Part shown: piece after piece, positions 15,504 through 28,216 of the stretch
How positions within the stretch are numbered: the first letter of the stretch is position 1
Layout of the letters: each line of letters opens with the position of its first letter
Translations under genes and position numbers: made by a program
Assembly: GCA_028622995.1 (NCBI GenBank)
Contig: JAJQJQ010000016.1
Span: forward strand, 3,906,001-3,970,000
DNA length: 64,000 nucleotides
Direction: 5' to 3'
DNA from: Panagrolaimus kolymaensis
Lineage: Eukaryota > Nematoda > Chromadorea > Rhabditida > Panagrolaimidae
The notes under the pieces: model-generated
Told to the model about the DNA's origin: nothing
Databases searched by the model: none
Seen by the model: only the letters and a program-made list of their open reading frames with translations

Positions 15504-15978
15504 ATGGGCCGCGTTCGTACCAAAACTGTTAAGAAGGCTTCTCGTGTCATCATCGAAAAATACTACACCAAATTGACTCATGATTTTGACACCAACAAAC
15601 GTATCTGTGATGAAATTGCTGTTATCCCAACCAAACGTCTCCGAAATCAAATTGCTGGGTATGTTTATAATTTACTTGGGAATAGTGTAATGAACATTTC
15701 GTTTTAGTTTTATCACCCATTTGATGAAGCGTATTGAAAAAGGTCCCGTTCGTGGTATCTCTATTAAGCTTCAAGAAGAAGAACGGGAACGTCGTGATAA
15801 CTACATGCCAGAAATCTCTGAAGTTGATCCATCCGTTATTGGAACTCTTGATGTTGATCCAGGCACTGCTAAGCTTATCGAACATTTGGTAAGTTACTTT
15901 TATAATCTTTTTAATTTTCCGAGATTTACATTTCCTTTTTAGGGTCTCACCATTCCCCATGAAGTAAAGAAACGTTAA
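15504..15978 (+). CDS. rps-17: 40S ribosomal protein eS17 (RPS17)
   Basis: Three exons (15504-15658, 15708-15888, 15943-15978) give about 123 residues. It starts [20 protein letters not shown] and carries the conserved [16 protein letters not shown] and LRNQIAGF segments, then [20 protein letters not shown] and [14 protein letters not shown], with the C-terminal segment TIPHEVKKR. It is a structural protein of the small subunit. The frame is intact and splicing is canonical. It is slightly shorter than the usual 130-135 residues because of a short C-terminal tail. An AATAAA at 16028-16033, about 50 bases after the stop, is a plausible poly(A) signal. Confidence 0.98.
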
Positions 15979-16027
15979 ATTTGATGCTTTCAAGCTTGTT
16001 ATTGTTTTTGTGGATGTTTTTATTATG

Positions 16028-16033
16028 AATAAA
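16028..16033 (+). terminator. poly(A) signal of rps-17
   Basis: AATAAA about 50 bases after the rps-17 stop codon, followed by a T-rich stretch. Confidence 0.55.
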
Positions 16034-16097
16034 TTCTTTTTTGTCTAATATTTTTATTATGTTCAATGGTAAAAATGAAGTTGTTTGTTAATTTAAC

Positions 16098-17334
16098 TTA
16101 ATTATTGACTGTAATATTGTACTGACTAACGCTAGGTAGTGCTACTAAAGATTGAATTGTGTTTCTTCGATGGTTGAAGGTGTTGCAAATTTTCGGGAAG
16201 AATCGTCGATAAGGATGGATAAAATAGATCATCATTATAGTGTTCAAAGATGAATGAAATGTACCCAACACAAAAGCTGCTTGCATTACAACTATAAGCT
16301 TGAGGATGTTTTATGATTGTTATAGGTAAAACTTACAGGAAACATTTTCCATTTCTGTTAAAAGTAAACAAAAAGCAAAACTATATGGTCCAAGAAGAGT
16401 TGCAACTGGAACGGCCATCTAAAAACTATTACCATTGGACCTTTACATATATAGAATTTGAAAGTTCTTACTTGAAAGACCAAAGTTATTAAAAGCTGTC
16501 GGTGAAGTCTATAGGTTTTTGCACTCATCATTGACTTTTGATGATTCAAAGTGCTAAAACTTTTGACTACGAGTGTAATAACGAATGGCACAGTAATGAC
16601 AGAGGATAAAGTCAAGAAAATCATAAATATAGTTGCAAATGGAGTTGTATCTAAATGAATGGAAGAACAACCATTGTCATAATAGCTTCGGATATTTGGC
16701 CATTGCTGAAAAAAATATATGTATTTTAGTACTAAATAAACATAACGTTGCTATAGCTTACATTAAGAATCGCATTATCAATGATAGCTCGATCAACATG
16801 AGCTAAATCGTGAAAAACAATCGTAGGAATTTGATAACTAAAATGCAAAAATATGAATAAAGCAATATATTTTTTTGATAAAAATTCATCCAATTTATTT
16901 TTCAATGCTGCATAACGATAGATAAATGCTCCACAAACAGCCATCGATGAACATCCAAAGAGAGTGACAAAAATCCACTAAATTATTTTGTTGCTTTATT
17001 AAGCTCATTTACATAATTGATAATTATAACTTACAAAACAAACATGAGTTATGAGGACATCGCTGGTTTTTAAAATTCCTTGTGGGCAAATTGCTAAAGC
17101 AGGAAAAAGGATTTTAGGTGAATACAATAATGACATGTAAATATCAAAACAAAATGCCCAAAAGCTAATATTAAAAAGGAAGTATTTGTATGAACCAAAA
17201 ACTGGTGGACTTTTAAATAATGTTAGAAACATTCCAAGAATACCAAAAATAATTGAAAATATTCCATTGAAGTGTAAGAGATTAGCATAAATTGGATTAC
17301 TGTAACCATCGAAAGTTAAATTAGAGGTTTTCAT
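16098..17334 (-). CDS. serpentine chemoreceptor, Srh-type 7TM GPCR
   Basis: Five exons read from the right: 17334-17035, 16977-16762, 16705-16472, 16418-16337, 16291-16098, giving about 341 residues, typical for the family. Several hydrophobic helices are evident. The segment YKYFLFNISFWAFCFDIYMS and then FPALAICPQGIL match the Srh/Sri pattern after helix 2. The last helix is followed by IHPYRRFFPK, the conserved PYRR motif of this family. All introns have GT-AG ends and the frame is intact. Such receptors usually sit in the cilia of chemosensory neurons. The ligand cannot be predicted. Its stop lies about 120 bp beyond the rps-17 stop, tail to tail. Sri or Str class is a less likely alternative. 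Confidence 0.85.
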
Positions 17335-19145
17335 TCTCGCTTTCTTTCAATCTAAAATTTTTTTTAGCTAAAAGGTTTTAAATCAAAAAGTGTTGTTGTT
17401 AAATATTAAAATTATAAAGGAGGGATTCGAATACAAAAAGTGAAAAACATGATTGTAAAATTTACAACTCCAACAACATCCAAAAATAGCAAAGTAGTCA
17501 CAAATTTTTTATATTTTCTTTTATGCTTTTGCAAAAGTTTTGGTTTTTCTCACGATTAAAACACGACATACATAATAAATGTGCTCAACTCTGCTTAAGA
17601 AATGTTCCAAATTTGAACTTAAAATTTTGATTGAAAGCATTCGCTAGTAATATCTTTCAAAACTAAAATGGATATCAAAGAACGTAATGTCTTAATATAT
17701 TTATCAATCAAAGGGATAAAAGCTCCGAAAATATTCAATGTAAAAAATAAAAGGAGAGTTGCATTTAAACAAAAAACTTTGAATTTAATTACCCGTACCA
17801 AAATGATACCGTTAACTTCTTAGAGATTTTTATAATTATTAATGAAATCCTAAATTTTTAGCTTTTTACCCGAATATTTAATGATAAAAGCAAAACATAA
17901 ACACCATAAACTAATAAAAATTAAATTTAAGATTTTTTTCCCTTTATGATGAAAACTGCTAAAAAAAATGAAACAAAATTTGTTAAAACTTTAGTAATAA
18001 AAAATGTGGTGGCTTGCTTCAAGCTTGCGTTTTTATTTTATACCTTTTTAATCAAATTATAGTTTTATTGTGTAAAAAAAATTTAGCTACGTTTAATCGA
18101 ACCAAAAGCATGCATATAATAATAAAAGCGTAGGCATCTAAAATTAAATTTAACTTAGGGAGTCTTGGCTGCACTTCTTGTAAATCCACGCAAAATGATG
18201 TATTTTTTATTTTATTTTACAAAAAATTTGCAAGATTTGTAATAATTTTTTGTTCTCGTGAGTTTTGATTGTTACATGTGTCCACCACGCAATATGACTT
18301 ATTTTATTACTTCAATTTATATTTAAATTAATTTCATTATTATGGCTCAATGTTGTATTTATAACTGGTTGATCACAAAGCAAGAAGACCCATCTTAAAC
18401 TTGTATTTTGTAAAGTTTTGACTTCGTTAATACGTTTTTTTAATGCGAAGCAATAAAACATCTGTTCCTTTGATCTTCATTTCTATTAATTGGATCTTGT
18501 TTATGGATGTGTGTACGCCTAAAAAATTTTTTTAAAAGTTTAATCAAACTTGCAAACAATTTGTTAATTTTTTAATTTGATTTACCTTTTTTTGATTATA
18601 AAAAATCACATTTTTAATAATAAACATTGTTATTCTTGAAACAAAAAATGACAAAGTTTGCTTGCTTGAACTTAACATTGTTGTGTTGCCTCTCCTCATT
18701 TCCTCTGGCAGAGAAGAATTGACCGATCTTCATCCTATTTTTTTTTTGCCGTCGAAGAAGGAGCCGAGCTGCCGTTCTTATTCTTGGTCGGTTCAGTGCT
18801 TGCATCAACGCGAAAAAAAGAAGAAGAACAACAACAATTGGTGTTTTTGAGAGAGGAGGTCCTTTTAACTTACTAAAAAGCTATAAGCAACTTTTTGGAA
18901 GGAAAGAAAAGAGAGTCTCTTTTTTTCTAATCGAGAATTAGCTTATCGCCGATTTTTTTTCAAATTGTCCAAAGGCAGATATTTTATTATTTTTGATCAC
19001 ATCGGCTGATTTCAAGCAGCAGCCGTATCAATTTTGTGGCAAAATTGATTGCCTCATTAAAAAAATCATAAATGGGTTTTCTGTCATCATCAATTCAAGA
19101 ATATAATTTTTAAAGGTGTTATTCTTCTAAAAAAAACAGTATAGA
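17335..19145. other. intergenic region between the Srh receptor and the CSPG4-like gene
   Basis: AT-rich divergent intergenic region that probably holds both promoters. A 60-codon minus-strand frame at 17619-17801 has one hydrophobic stretch and could be a relic of another membrane protein, but no family motif is visible. Confidence 0.4.
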
Positions 19146-22100
19146 ATGGTAGCCGCAACTTCACCATTATTAGTTCCTTTGGCGCTTTCATTCATCCTTT
19201 CACCTCTCAAATTTTATATTAAACCTTTTAATAATATTAGTAGTAGCAGCAGCAGCAATAATAATAATGGTGGAATTGTATTTAGTTTATTATCATCAAA
19301 TCGAAATATTTCTTTTTCATTTCAAAACGGGTTAATATTTGCAGATTTAACACAAATAAATAGGAATCAAAGTGACAATATAATATTTTCTGTTTCATGT
19401 TTAAATGATTTTGCACTAAAGTTAGAAGCTAATATTGATTCAAAAACCATTCCATCACCATCATTATGTAAAATGGATGCTAAAAATGGTAAGACTATCG
19501 ATGCCTTTTCATGTTATATGTTTCTATGACTAGTTTTCTTCAAATGTATACTGTAATAAAGCCATTACTTCCATTTTTTTAAATGGTTTCATTGTTAAAA
19601 AAGATTTTATCCTTAAAAATTTCTTTATTTGTAAAATCTTATGCAATAAAAAAAGGGAACGCATATTTATATTTCGCATATGCCTTAAACTCACTCTCTT
19701 CCAATTTGATTATTCTTTAGAACAGTGATGGATTGCTTCTTCTTCCATATTTTAAGGATATAAACTTTTTTTCGTGTCAAAGAAAATAATAAATGAAACA
19801 GTTGCAATTAATTATAATCAATCATTGTTTATTGAATAATCTTTGCTTTTATATAAAATTCGAAAAATAGTTTAATTTTGAGCACGCAAAAGAAAGATAG
19901 CTTTGATGTTCAAACTTTTTAATTTGTGTACTTTGCAGGCTTATTAATTGGGCCCGATGATGGCGAATTATTTTATGGTTGTATTTATAATGTTACATTT
20001 GAATCAAAAATATTAGTTAAAAATTGGTGCAGGTGAGTTTTTTTTCTTTCGATGAAAATGTGGTTCTTATTTTTGTTATAGTAGCAATTGCGGCTTTTAC
20101 TTTTAGTGGTAATATACGTCGCTATTTCTCTTTAAATTAAAAACTATGCAATTGATTATTTTCAAAACTTTGATAACTATCAAGAAACATTTTAAAATTT
20201 AAGTTCATTATTTTCCTTTCCACTTTTTTGCAATTAAAACGCATAACTTTAAGTTTCCCAAAAAAATAAAAAATAATATTCCCCTTAATCTTAATTATTT
20301 TTTTGGCGGTTTTTTATGTGGCAAAAAAAAAATTGACAGCTCATTTTTCATTCATTGATCCTCAAATGAATAAACAAATGAGTTGAATATAAAGCTTCTT
20401 CTTTTTTGATTTTGGTTGTGCTAGTGTGAAATGACTGACTAGTTGGTCAATCTTATTTTTAGTTATAGGATTTGAAAGAAGGAGGAAAGCTAGCTATTTT
20501 GACGATCCTAAATAACAGCCGCGAGGGAATAATTCTTTTTTTGTACTTCAAAAAGAGTGATCAATTTCATTTAGTTCTTGTAAAGGAAAATTAATGAACT
20601 TTTTGAAAGACAATAAAAAATGTTACAGAAAATTAATTGGGCAAACACAAAAAATAAAATAAAAGGAAACATGTCGTGTTTTTTTATAGTTGGGTTTTGA
20701 AGATGACAAAAACAAGTGAGAGATAGTGCATTTGTTTGAAGGCTTAAAGCCGAAGGAATTTTGCTATGATCTTAATAATCAAAATTGGGATATTATAAAA
20801 GATTTGTTTATGTAAGAGTCGCTAATAGCAGTGTTACTTTGAGCAAAACTAAAAATAATTTTGGATTACTATTTTTCTTTCTCCAAACTTTTATATTACA
20901 GATATCCAAATGACACATCTTTCTCACCTTCCAATCCACTTGAAGTACCCGAAACCCTTTATTCTGATTCAACGATAGCTAGTGGCGTTCCCTTACAACC
21001 GCTTTACATTGGAGAAAAAATAAAAGTAAAGGAAAATGGATTTGTCGCGCTACAATGGAAAAACTTTTATTTATTTCCCGAACATCGAAGATTTAGAATT
21101 TCAAATATCGATGTAATTTTTGATATCCTCGAACCTCCTGAACATGGATGGCTAAGATTTGGGAGCGAAAAGGGTCACATTATTAAAACTTTTAATTATG
21201 ATGATTTTATTCGAAAGAAAATTTATTATGTTAATAATGGAGATGAAAGTAGTCAAGATTATTTTGATATTCAAGTTCGCTTCTTTTAGGTTAAATAAAA
21301 AAAACAATGAAATTTAGATTGAAATTAAAAATACCAAACTTGATTTTGGAAATGCTAAACAGCGAACATATACAATTAAAATAGAAGTTGAAGAAAAAGA
21401 TGATCCTCCAGAGATTGTTGCAGGTGTTAAAGGAACATTGGTTCATGTTGCACCTGGTGTTAAGTAAGTTTTGAAATTGCAAACCTTATTCTTAAATTTT
21501 CCACTTTTCAGAACTTTATTAAGCGAAGATCACTTAAAAGTATGGGATTCTGATTCATCCACGGAAAATGTTTTTATTCGAGTTCGAAACACTGTGGGTG
21601 GAGCTCGATTTACACCTAAAAATAACGATACTCAATTATCTAAATTCTCACTATCCGATTTCCTCAATCATCAAGTTTATGTTTCCATTGACCCATCATC
21701 GAGTAGAACATCAGCTTCGGCTGAAATGGATGCAATTGATTCAGAGGGAATGACCTCAACCAAAACGGTGATCCTCAAACTTACAGCATCGCCTGTGGAA
21801 ATTCATTTGGTTAAAAATTCTGGAATAAAACTTTTACACAAATCTTCTGCAATTATTTCTGCGCAAAATTTGAGTTTTTCATTGCTCACTGGAGGCAGTG
21901 AAAATGAAGTTGATGTTCCCATAACCTACGTGATCGTGGATCAACCTGAATTTGGAATTGTTGAATGCTTGAAAACCAAAGGAGAATTTGAAGTATGTGC
22001 AACATTCAACCAAAAGTATTTGGAGGATCGTAAAGTTCGATATAAACAAACAACAGAAAATCGGCCAAAAAGTGATGTATTTAGTTTTAAAGTTAGTTTG

Positions 22101-25100
22101 CCACTAATAGTTTGTTGTCTTTAATTTTTACGATAAAATTCTTTTAGGTTGAAGCAGGCGATGCCGAATCAGTGGTTCACGATTTTCAAATGGAATTTAT
22201 TCCAATAAGTTTGAGAGTATTTATTCAAGAAAGTTTATTATTGAATAACACGGAAACAGCTAAAATAACCCGTTCAAATTTATTGGCAACTTCATTCCCA
22301 CATAATTTCCCACGAGATCAACTCATTTATCATATCGTCGAACCACCAAAATTTGGAATGTTGAGTCGAAGAATTGGTGAAAATAAAAATCGACGAATTG
22401 GTGTCTCATCTAATTTTACTCAAGAGGTTAGCCACATAAAAGTTTTGTTATTGATTAAATTATGACTTTTCAGCATATTGATTCTGAATCAATCACATAC
22501 AAACTTCATTTTATTCATTATTCAGTCGTTAATGATTTCTTTGTCTTTCGATTAGTTACATCCGCAGTTACTTCCGAACTTTTACGCTTTGAAATAACAT
22601 ATGTTCCGGGTGGAAATTCTATTCAACTTTTAAATCGAACTCTCATAGTTCCTGAAGGTCATTCTCAAAGTATCACCAACAACACTTTATTCTTAGAAAC
22701 TGCGGATGATACAACATTTGATTTTACGGTTGGTATTCCACCATTTAATGGAAATTTTATTCTTTCAAATCCATCTGGAAGTAAATTAGTTTTAAAAGCT
22801 GGAGATTCTTTTGATTCTTTTGATATTATCAATAATCGTCTATTTTATGAACATTCGGGCGATGAAACAAAAGACGATCAAGCTTATCTCATTGCTGAAA
22901 GCCGTTATCGTTCAAACACTAGAATTCCATTTTGGTTTACGATTACAATAATCAATGAAAATGATCATCAACCTGAGTTATTAGACGATTCCAAAAATCA
23001 TGTCGTCTTTTTGCTTGAAAAGGGTGAAAGAACTTTAACGCCTTCAATGTTTCCATGGACAGATAAAGATTGGGAATCAAAAGGATATCAGCCACTTTCA
23101 TTCGCTTTTACAGAAACGAGCTTTCGTGATTATGTTTTTTTCACAAAATCTCCTTCACAGATGGCTGTGAGAACGTTCACTTCAAAAGATTTGGAAGATG
23201 GAAATTTGGTTGTACGAGATTTAAGTTTAAAAAAATCCACGTTAATGAAATATACAGTTGATGATGGTAAACATAAAGTTTCGGCAACCGTCAAATTTAT
23301 GACAGATGAGAAAGCTTTTGTGAGGCTTGAAAAAAATGTCATTAAAATACCATATGAAATTTCAAATGGTCTTATACCTATTTCACGAATGGATTTACAA
23401 ACTCAAACAAATTTGGATTTTGATATCGGAAGAATTCAATTTACTGTAAATTCTATCAAAGAAACACCTTTCAAATTATTGGAAAATGGAATATTAAAAA
23501 ATGTTGGCAGTTTTTATCAAGAGGTAAACTTCAATTTTTGAGTCATTAATAATTTATAATTTTTTAGGATATCAACAACAATAATATGTTTTTATTTCTT
23601 GAAAATAATAATATGGAATCTGTTAAAGTGACTTTAAGACTCGCCAAGCTTGAAACTATTGCTTCCATTAAACTCATTCGAGACTCATCCGCTATTTATT
23701 TTAACATTGAACCGAACGTAAATTTGGGTGAATCTCTTGTAGCTACAATTGATCAATCAATTATCGATGCCAAAGGAATTCAATATTTGAAATTCATAAT
23801 CACTGAGCAACCAAAGCATGGAAGTTTGCGGATTGAAACTTCGCATGGTAAAATTTGAGGATGTAGCAAAATCTAGAATAATTGAATTCAGCAAAAACAT
23901 AGAATATCTGAAAAGGTGTTATTTTGCTATAACTAAAGACCAAATAGGTTTAGAAACTTGTAGAATGGGTTTATTTGGGTAAATTTCCTTTCCACACAAT
24001 GCGTTAAAAAAACAAATCCTTACTTTTTCAGATATTCTATGTTTTTGCTGAAATAGTTTATTCTAGATTTTGCACCACTCCAGTAAATTTTTGTTTGAAT
24101 AATTTCGAACAACATTTATAATTTCAGAAAAACTCAAAATAATTTTCCCTTCAAATAATTTTGTTCGAGGTTTTCATTTATCTGATATTGCTGAACGCAA
24201 ATTACAGTATATTTGTCAACAAATAAATGAAAGTAAAGAAGGAAAAGATTATTTCTCTTATAAAATTCACACACCAAAGATGACTCTTGGACATTTCAAA
24301 ATTTATGTTAAAAAAGAAAGTGTCAATGAAGTATGTTTTAAATTTAAAAATAATGAGACCCTATTTTTGCATTTCAGCTATCATTGATGCCTCCAAGCTT
24401 AGTAAAGGCTCATATTGGATCCGAAACTTCTATAAATGAAAATGTTTTAAGATTTTCTAAACCATCTCCAAGCAATCAAGCAGTCGAATTCAAAATTACC
24501 AAACAACCCAAACTTGGAATGATTTCTCATCGAAATCAACGAAGAATTCCCATTTCAAATTTTGATTACGGTCAAATGAGACATGATGAAATTATTTATT
24601 TTCCAAATTCCAAAAATGGAGGAAGCGATTCATTTTCGATCAAAGTTTGCCCAAAAGAAAATCTTTGTGGAAGTGAAACTATTGTTAAAATTCAAATAGA
24701 ACAACCAAATATTCATGCGCCAGAAATAATCAAAAATGATCCATTGATTCTTTTCAACACCAATATATCAAATTTGACTCCACAATTATTAAATATTCAA
24801 GATTCGGATTCATCAAATGAAAATTTAAGATACTCAATTTGGCAACCAATTGGTGGATTTGTTGCCATGAAAAATAATCCCACAAAACCTGTAAATAGTT
24901 TTACTCATAAAGAATTGGAAAATAATAAAATTATTTTTGTTTCAAATACAAGTAAGTTCGATCAACAAAATGGTCTTTGAAATGCTTCTTGTTTTAGATA
25001 ACTCTGGCGGATTTTCATTCCTTGTTAGTGATGGATTACATCAAAGCAAACCTGAATGGTTTTCAGTTGAAAAAACATCAAAAATTTCATTAACTTTGGA

Positions 25101-27643
25101 AGCAAATTCACGCCTTCTCGCTGCTCCATTGCAACAAACTATTATTGGAATGGACTTACTTCGAGCAAAAATTCCTAATGTTTCACCTCAACAAATTGTT
25201 TTTTCAATTTCTCGTGCTCCTATCCATGGTCGAATTCTTCTTGATAAAAAGACAGCGGTGCAAAAATTTACTCAAGCCGATATTAATGCTAGACGCATTT
25301 CTTATCAATCAGATTCCGCTAAACTTGGAGCATGGTCACAAAAGGATTATTTTAGTTTCATAATTAACGTGAATGGAAAACTTTCAATTCGGGAAGAATT
25401 TCGATTTAAAATTTTAATTACGTTTGGAGCATTGACAGCTGATAATTTAAATCAATTTATTAAAATTTTCAATACCATTCATATTCCAAGTGGAAGTTCT
25501 TTCGCCTTTAATTCGACTCATCTAAACTTTGATTCGTTGGAAAAATCATGCGGGAGTAAACTCATTGCAGAAGTATATCGAAAACCAACCAAAGGTCAAC
25601 TGATTTTTGTTCAAGATGAATCCAGTAGCGATCATGCATCAAACAGCAAAGAAGAGGGAACTTCATCACAACTTTTTACAAACATGCTTTCATCTGGTCG
25701 CCATCTCATTTACCAATCTGATGCTTCAGGCAATGATGAAATTATATTCCATGTTTTTCCTTCCAAAGAACAAACAAAACGCTCTTCTCGACTTCGAGTG
25801 CCATTCTTCATTGAAATACCATCAAAAAAAGCGGATATCGAAATCTCTCAATTCCGAAAAGAGCTTAATCTGGTATCGGGTGGAAGCACTAACTTTGATC
25901 CAGCTGATTTTCAAACCATGTCAGAAAATTATTCGCCATCAGAAATTACATACACTTTATTGCAGAAAGGAAGCAATGGTGTTAAAATTGTAATTTTGGA
26001 TTCAACAGTGGAAGAAAAAGTTTCATTTACTCAAGCTCAAATAAATAAAGGCCAAGTTCGATTGGAACATACTCCTCTTTCCAATGATGATCGTTTCGAT
26101 GTTCTCGTTTTTGAAATTGATGGCGGGCAAACTAAAGCTTTGATAATTAGAATTGAACCTTTAGCTTTGAATTTATTTAACCATACCGAAATCACATATG
26201 AACAAGGAAAAACTTATGTTGTTTTAAATAGGTAATTTTTTCTAATTTAAACAAAAAGCAAAAAAAAATAATTATCATTTTAGACATCATCTTGGGGCAC
26301 ATTCTAATGGGGATCGATCGAAAATTGTTTATAATGTTACCAAAGCCCCACAAAACGGTACATTTTATTGGGTGGCAGGTGAAAAAGAAGCAGAATGGTT
26401 TACCCAGAAAAATATTGATGATGGAGATATTCTTTACGCTCAACTTGATATGGATGCATATCAAGATGCATTTGAATTTACACTTGGAAATGAAGAATTA
26501 GAAATGTTACAGAAAAAATCTAATATTGTTGTATTACCAAAAGTTGAATCACAAGATTTAATAACTGATGCTAAAACGATAACACAAATTAATATTGGAT
26601 ATTTGAATGCATCAGCTTTAGAAGTGAGTTTAACACTAAAAATTTCAAAGATTTATGATTGAAATTTCTCATAAAAGTAATTATGATTTTTTTAGGGTTC
26701 AACTCCGCGATATCTTGTGGTAAATCCTCCAAATTATGGCCGACTTTTCCTTCATCCCAATCTCAATGAATCCATTATATTTTTCACTCAAGCTGATATA
26801 AATGAAGGAAAACTTTTCTTTCATGCTTTTGATGTGGATGAACGAGTAGACGATCAAGTGGAATTGGAACTTCGCGGAGATTCCATTCAACCTGCAAGGT
26901 TTCAATGGCACGTTGATATTCGTCCTGTAGATAAACGACTTGGAATTATCGAACCCAATAGTCGTCGGGATAAAGATGAAACAGAAGAAACGAATAAAGC
27001 CACACCAAAAATGGCACCAGAATTAAATCAACATCTTCCAGTTTTGATTCTCGTTGGAGTAATTGCAGTAACCGTATTTTCACTTTGTTGTAAACGAAAT
27101 TCATCATCCAAGAAAAAGAAAGAAAAAGCTGCGAGAGAAGCCGCAGCAAGAGATGAAGCAGCTTTGAATTTAAATCTAAGTGGTTCTGATGTGAGAGAAT
27201 TGCCATCGTTGACTGAAACTCGAGGTGCTGAATTGCTAGATACCACGGTTTATGCTTCCGTCGGCCGATCGAGAAGGAATACTCTCAAAGATATTGCAGA
27301 AGAAGACTCTCAACCATCTACAATTCGACGAGGACCATCATTGCAGCAAGCAAATGTAAATTTGGAATCATTCGAATCAGCTCCATCTCCGCCTCATTGT
27401 AAAATAACAACTTTAAAACATCCATTCGGATCTGCAGGATCTGCATTCAAACCAACTCCACTTGCCAGCATCGCAAAAGGAAGCCGATCAGGTCCCATCA
27501 CAGGATTCAAATCTTCCACAATTTCAAGCACCATGATGGCTTCAAAGCAGCCAAGGGGAAGTCTCGATGCTCAACAAAATAAACTTCGATCACATTCAAA
27601 CACAAATTCAGCACAGCTTAAACAAAATCAATATTGGGTGTAA
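19146..27643 (+). CDS. CSPG4/NG2-like transmembrane proteoglycan core protein
   Basis: Thirteen exons (approx.): 19146-19488, 19939-20032, 20902-21274, 21318-21463, 21511-22091, 22148-22426, 22474-23523, 23568-23847, 24128-24330, 24378-24951, 24998-26231, 26284-26623, 26696-27643; about 2,150 residues. A hydrophobic N-terminus (possible signal peptide) leads a short laminin-G-like region. Many CSPG repeats follow, each with a phrase like ILEPPEHGWLRFG and a later FTQADIN...I.Y stretch. Near the C-terminus are one TM helix (LPVLILVGVIAVTVFSLCC), a basic stop-transfer stretch and a Ser-rich tail ending QYWV. Mammalian NG2 also ends in QYWV, which binds PDZ proteins such as GRIP1 and MUPP1. The likely role is adhesion or matrix receptor in muscle or epidermis, like Drosophila kon-tiki. 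The nearest C. elegans gene is probably C48E7.6 (from memory). FRAS1/FREM proteins share the repeats but not this tail. The 21275 donor (GTTCGC) is weak. Confidence 0.88.
23863..24075. repeat. short foldback element in an intron of the CSPG4-like gene
   Basis: The arms at about 23863-23917 and 24022-24075 are near-perfect reverse complements (GTAGCAAAATCTAGAA on the left, TTCTAGATTTTGCAC on the right, both with the block CAGCAAAAACATAGAATATC or its complement). The spacer is about 100 bases. The whole unit lies in the intron 23848-24127. No clear target-site duplication was seen. It is probably a MITE. Confidence 0.8.
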
Positions 27644-28216
27644 ATTGTTTAAAATAAATTTATCTTAAATTATTTAACCCTTTTGAATTGCTCAATTTTT
27701 TCGTATATTTTAATAAATATTATTGATTAAAGCTCCATTTAACGAAATAGTAACAATAAATGCTTTTTACACTCCACTTGCTTCAAAATCACTAATTGTA
27801 GGGGTTCGGTTTAGATTTTTTTCAAGCAACCAATTTCGTACTTTTATTTTTTTCCTTCTGAATTTGTGCTATTCTCGTTGTTGTTATTATGGTAGTAACA
27901 CATAAATCCAGTCATCCTCATCAAAATACATATAAAATTAATGATCTGAATTTTCCAACTTTCAATGGGCAAATCGCTGCTTTTACTATTACACAATAAA
28001 ATTTACACAACTTCTTCTTATTTTTCCTATTGTTATGAAAACATTTCTGAACTTAAACGACTAAGAAACACTGGGAAAAGTTGATTTGAAAGGAATCTCA
28101 AACCAAATCCCAATAATTTTTTTATATACAAAAGTCGATAAAGGTTTGTTAGCATTTATTTATCAAATACAATCAATATCAAAATAATATCAAAATTTGT
28201 TGTTAGTATCCCATAT
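27644..28216. other. 3' intergenic region between convergent genes
   Basis: AT-rich region between the stops of the CSPG4-like gene (+) and the SH2-kinase (-). It should hold both 3' UTRs. Nothing else is visible. Confidence 0.5.

Noticed and set aside
17619..17801. 60-codon hydrophobic minus-strand frame upstream of the Srh gene
   Set aside because: The Srh gene is complete without it, and no receptor motif or joining splice site was found. It could be a relic but cannot be supported.
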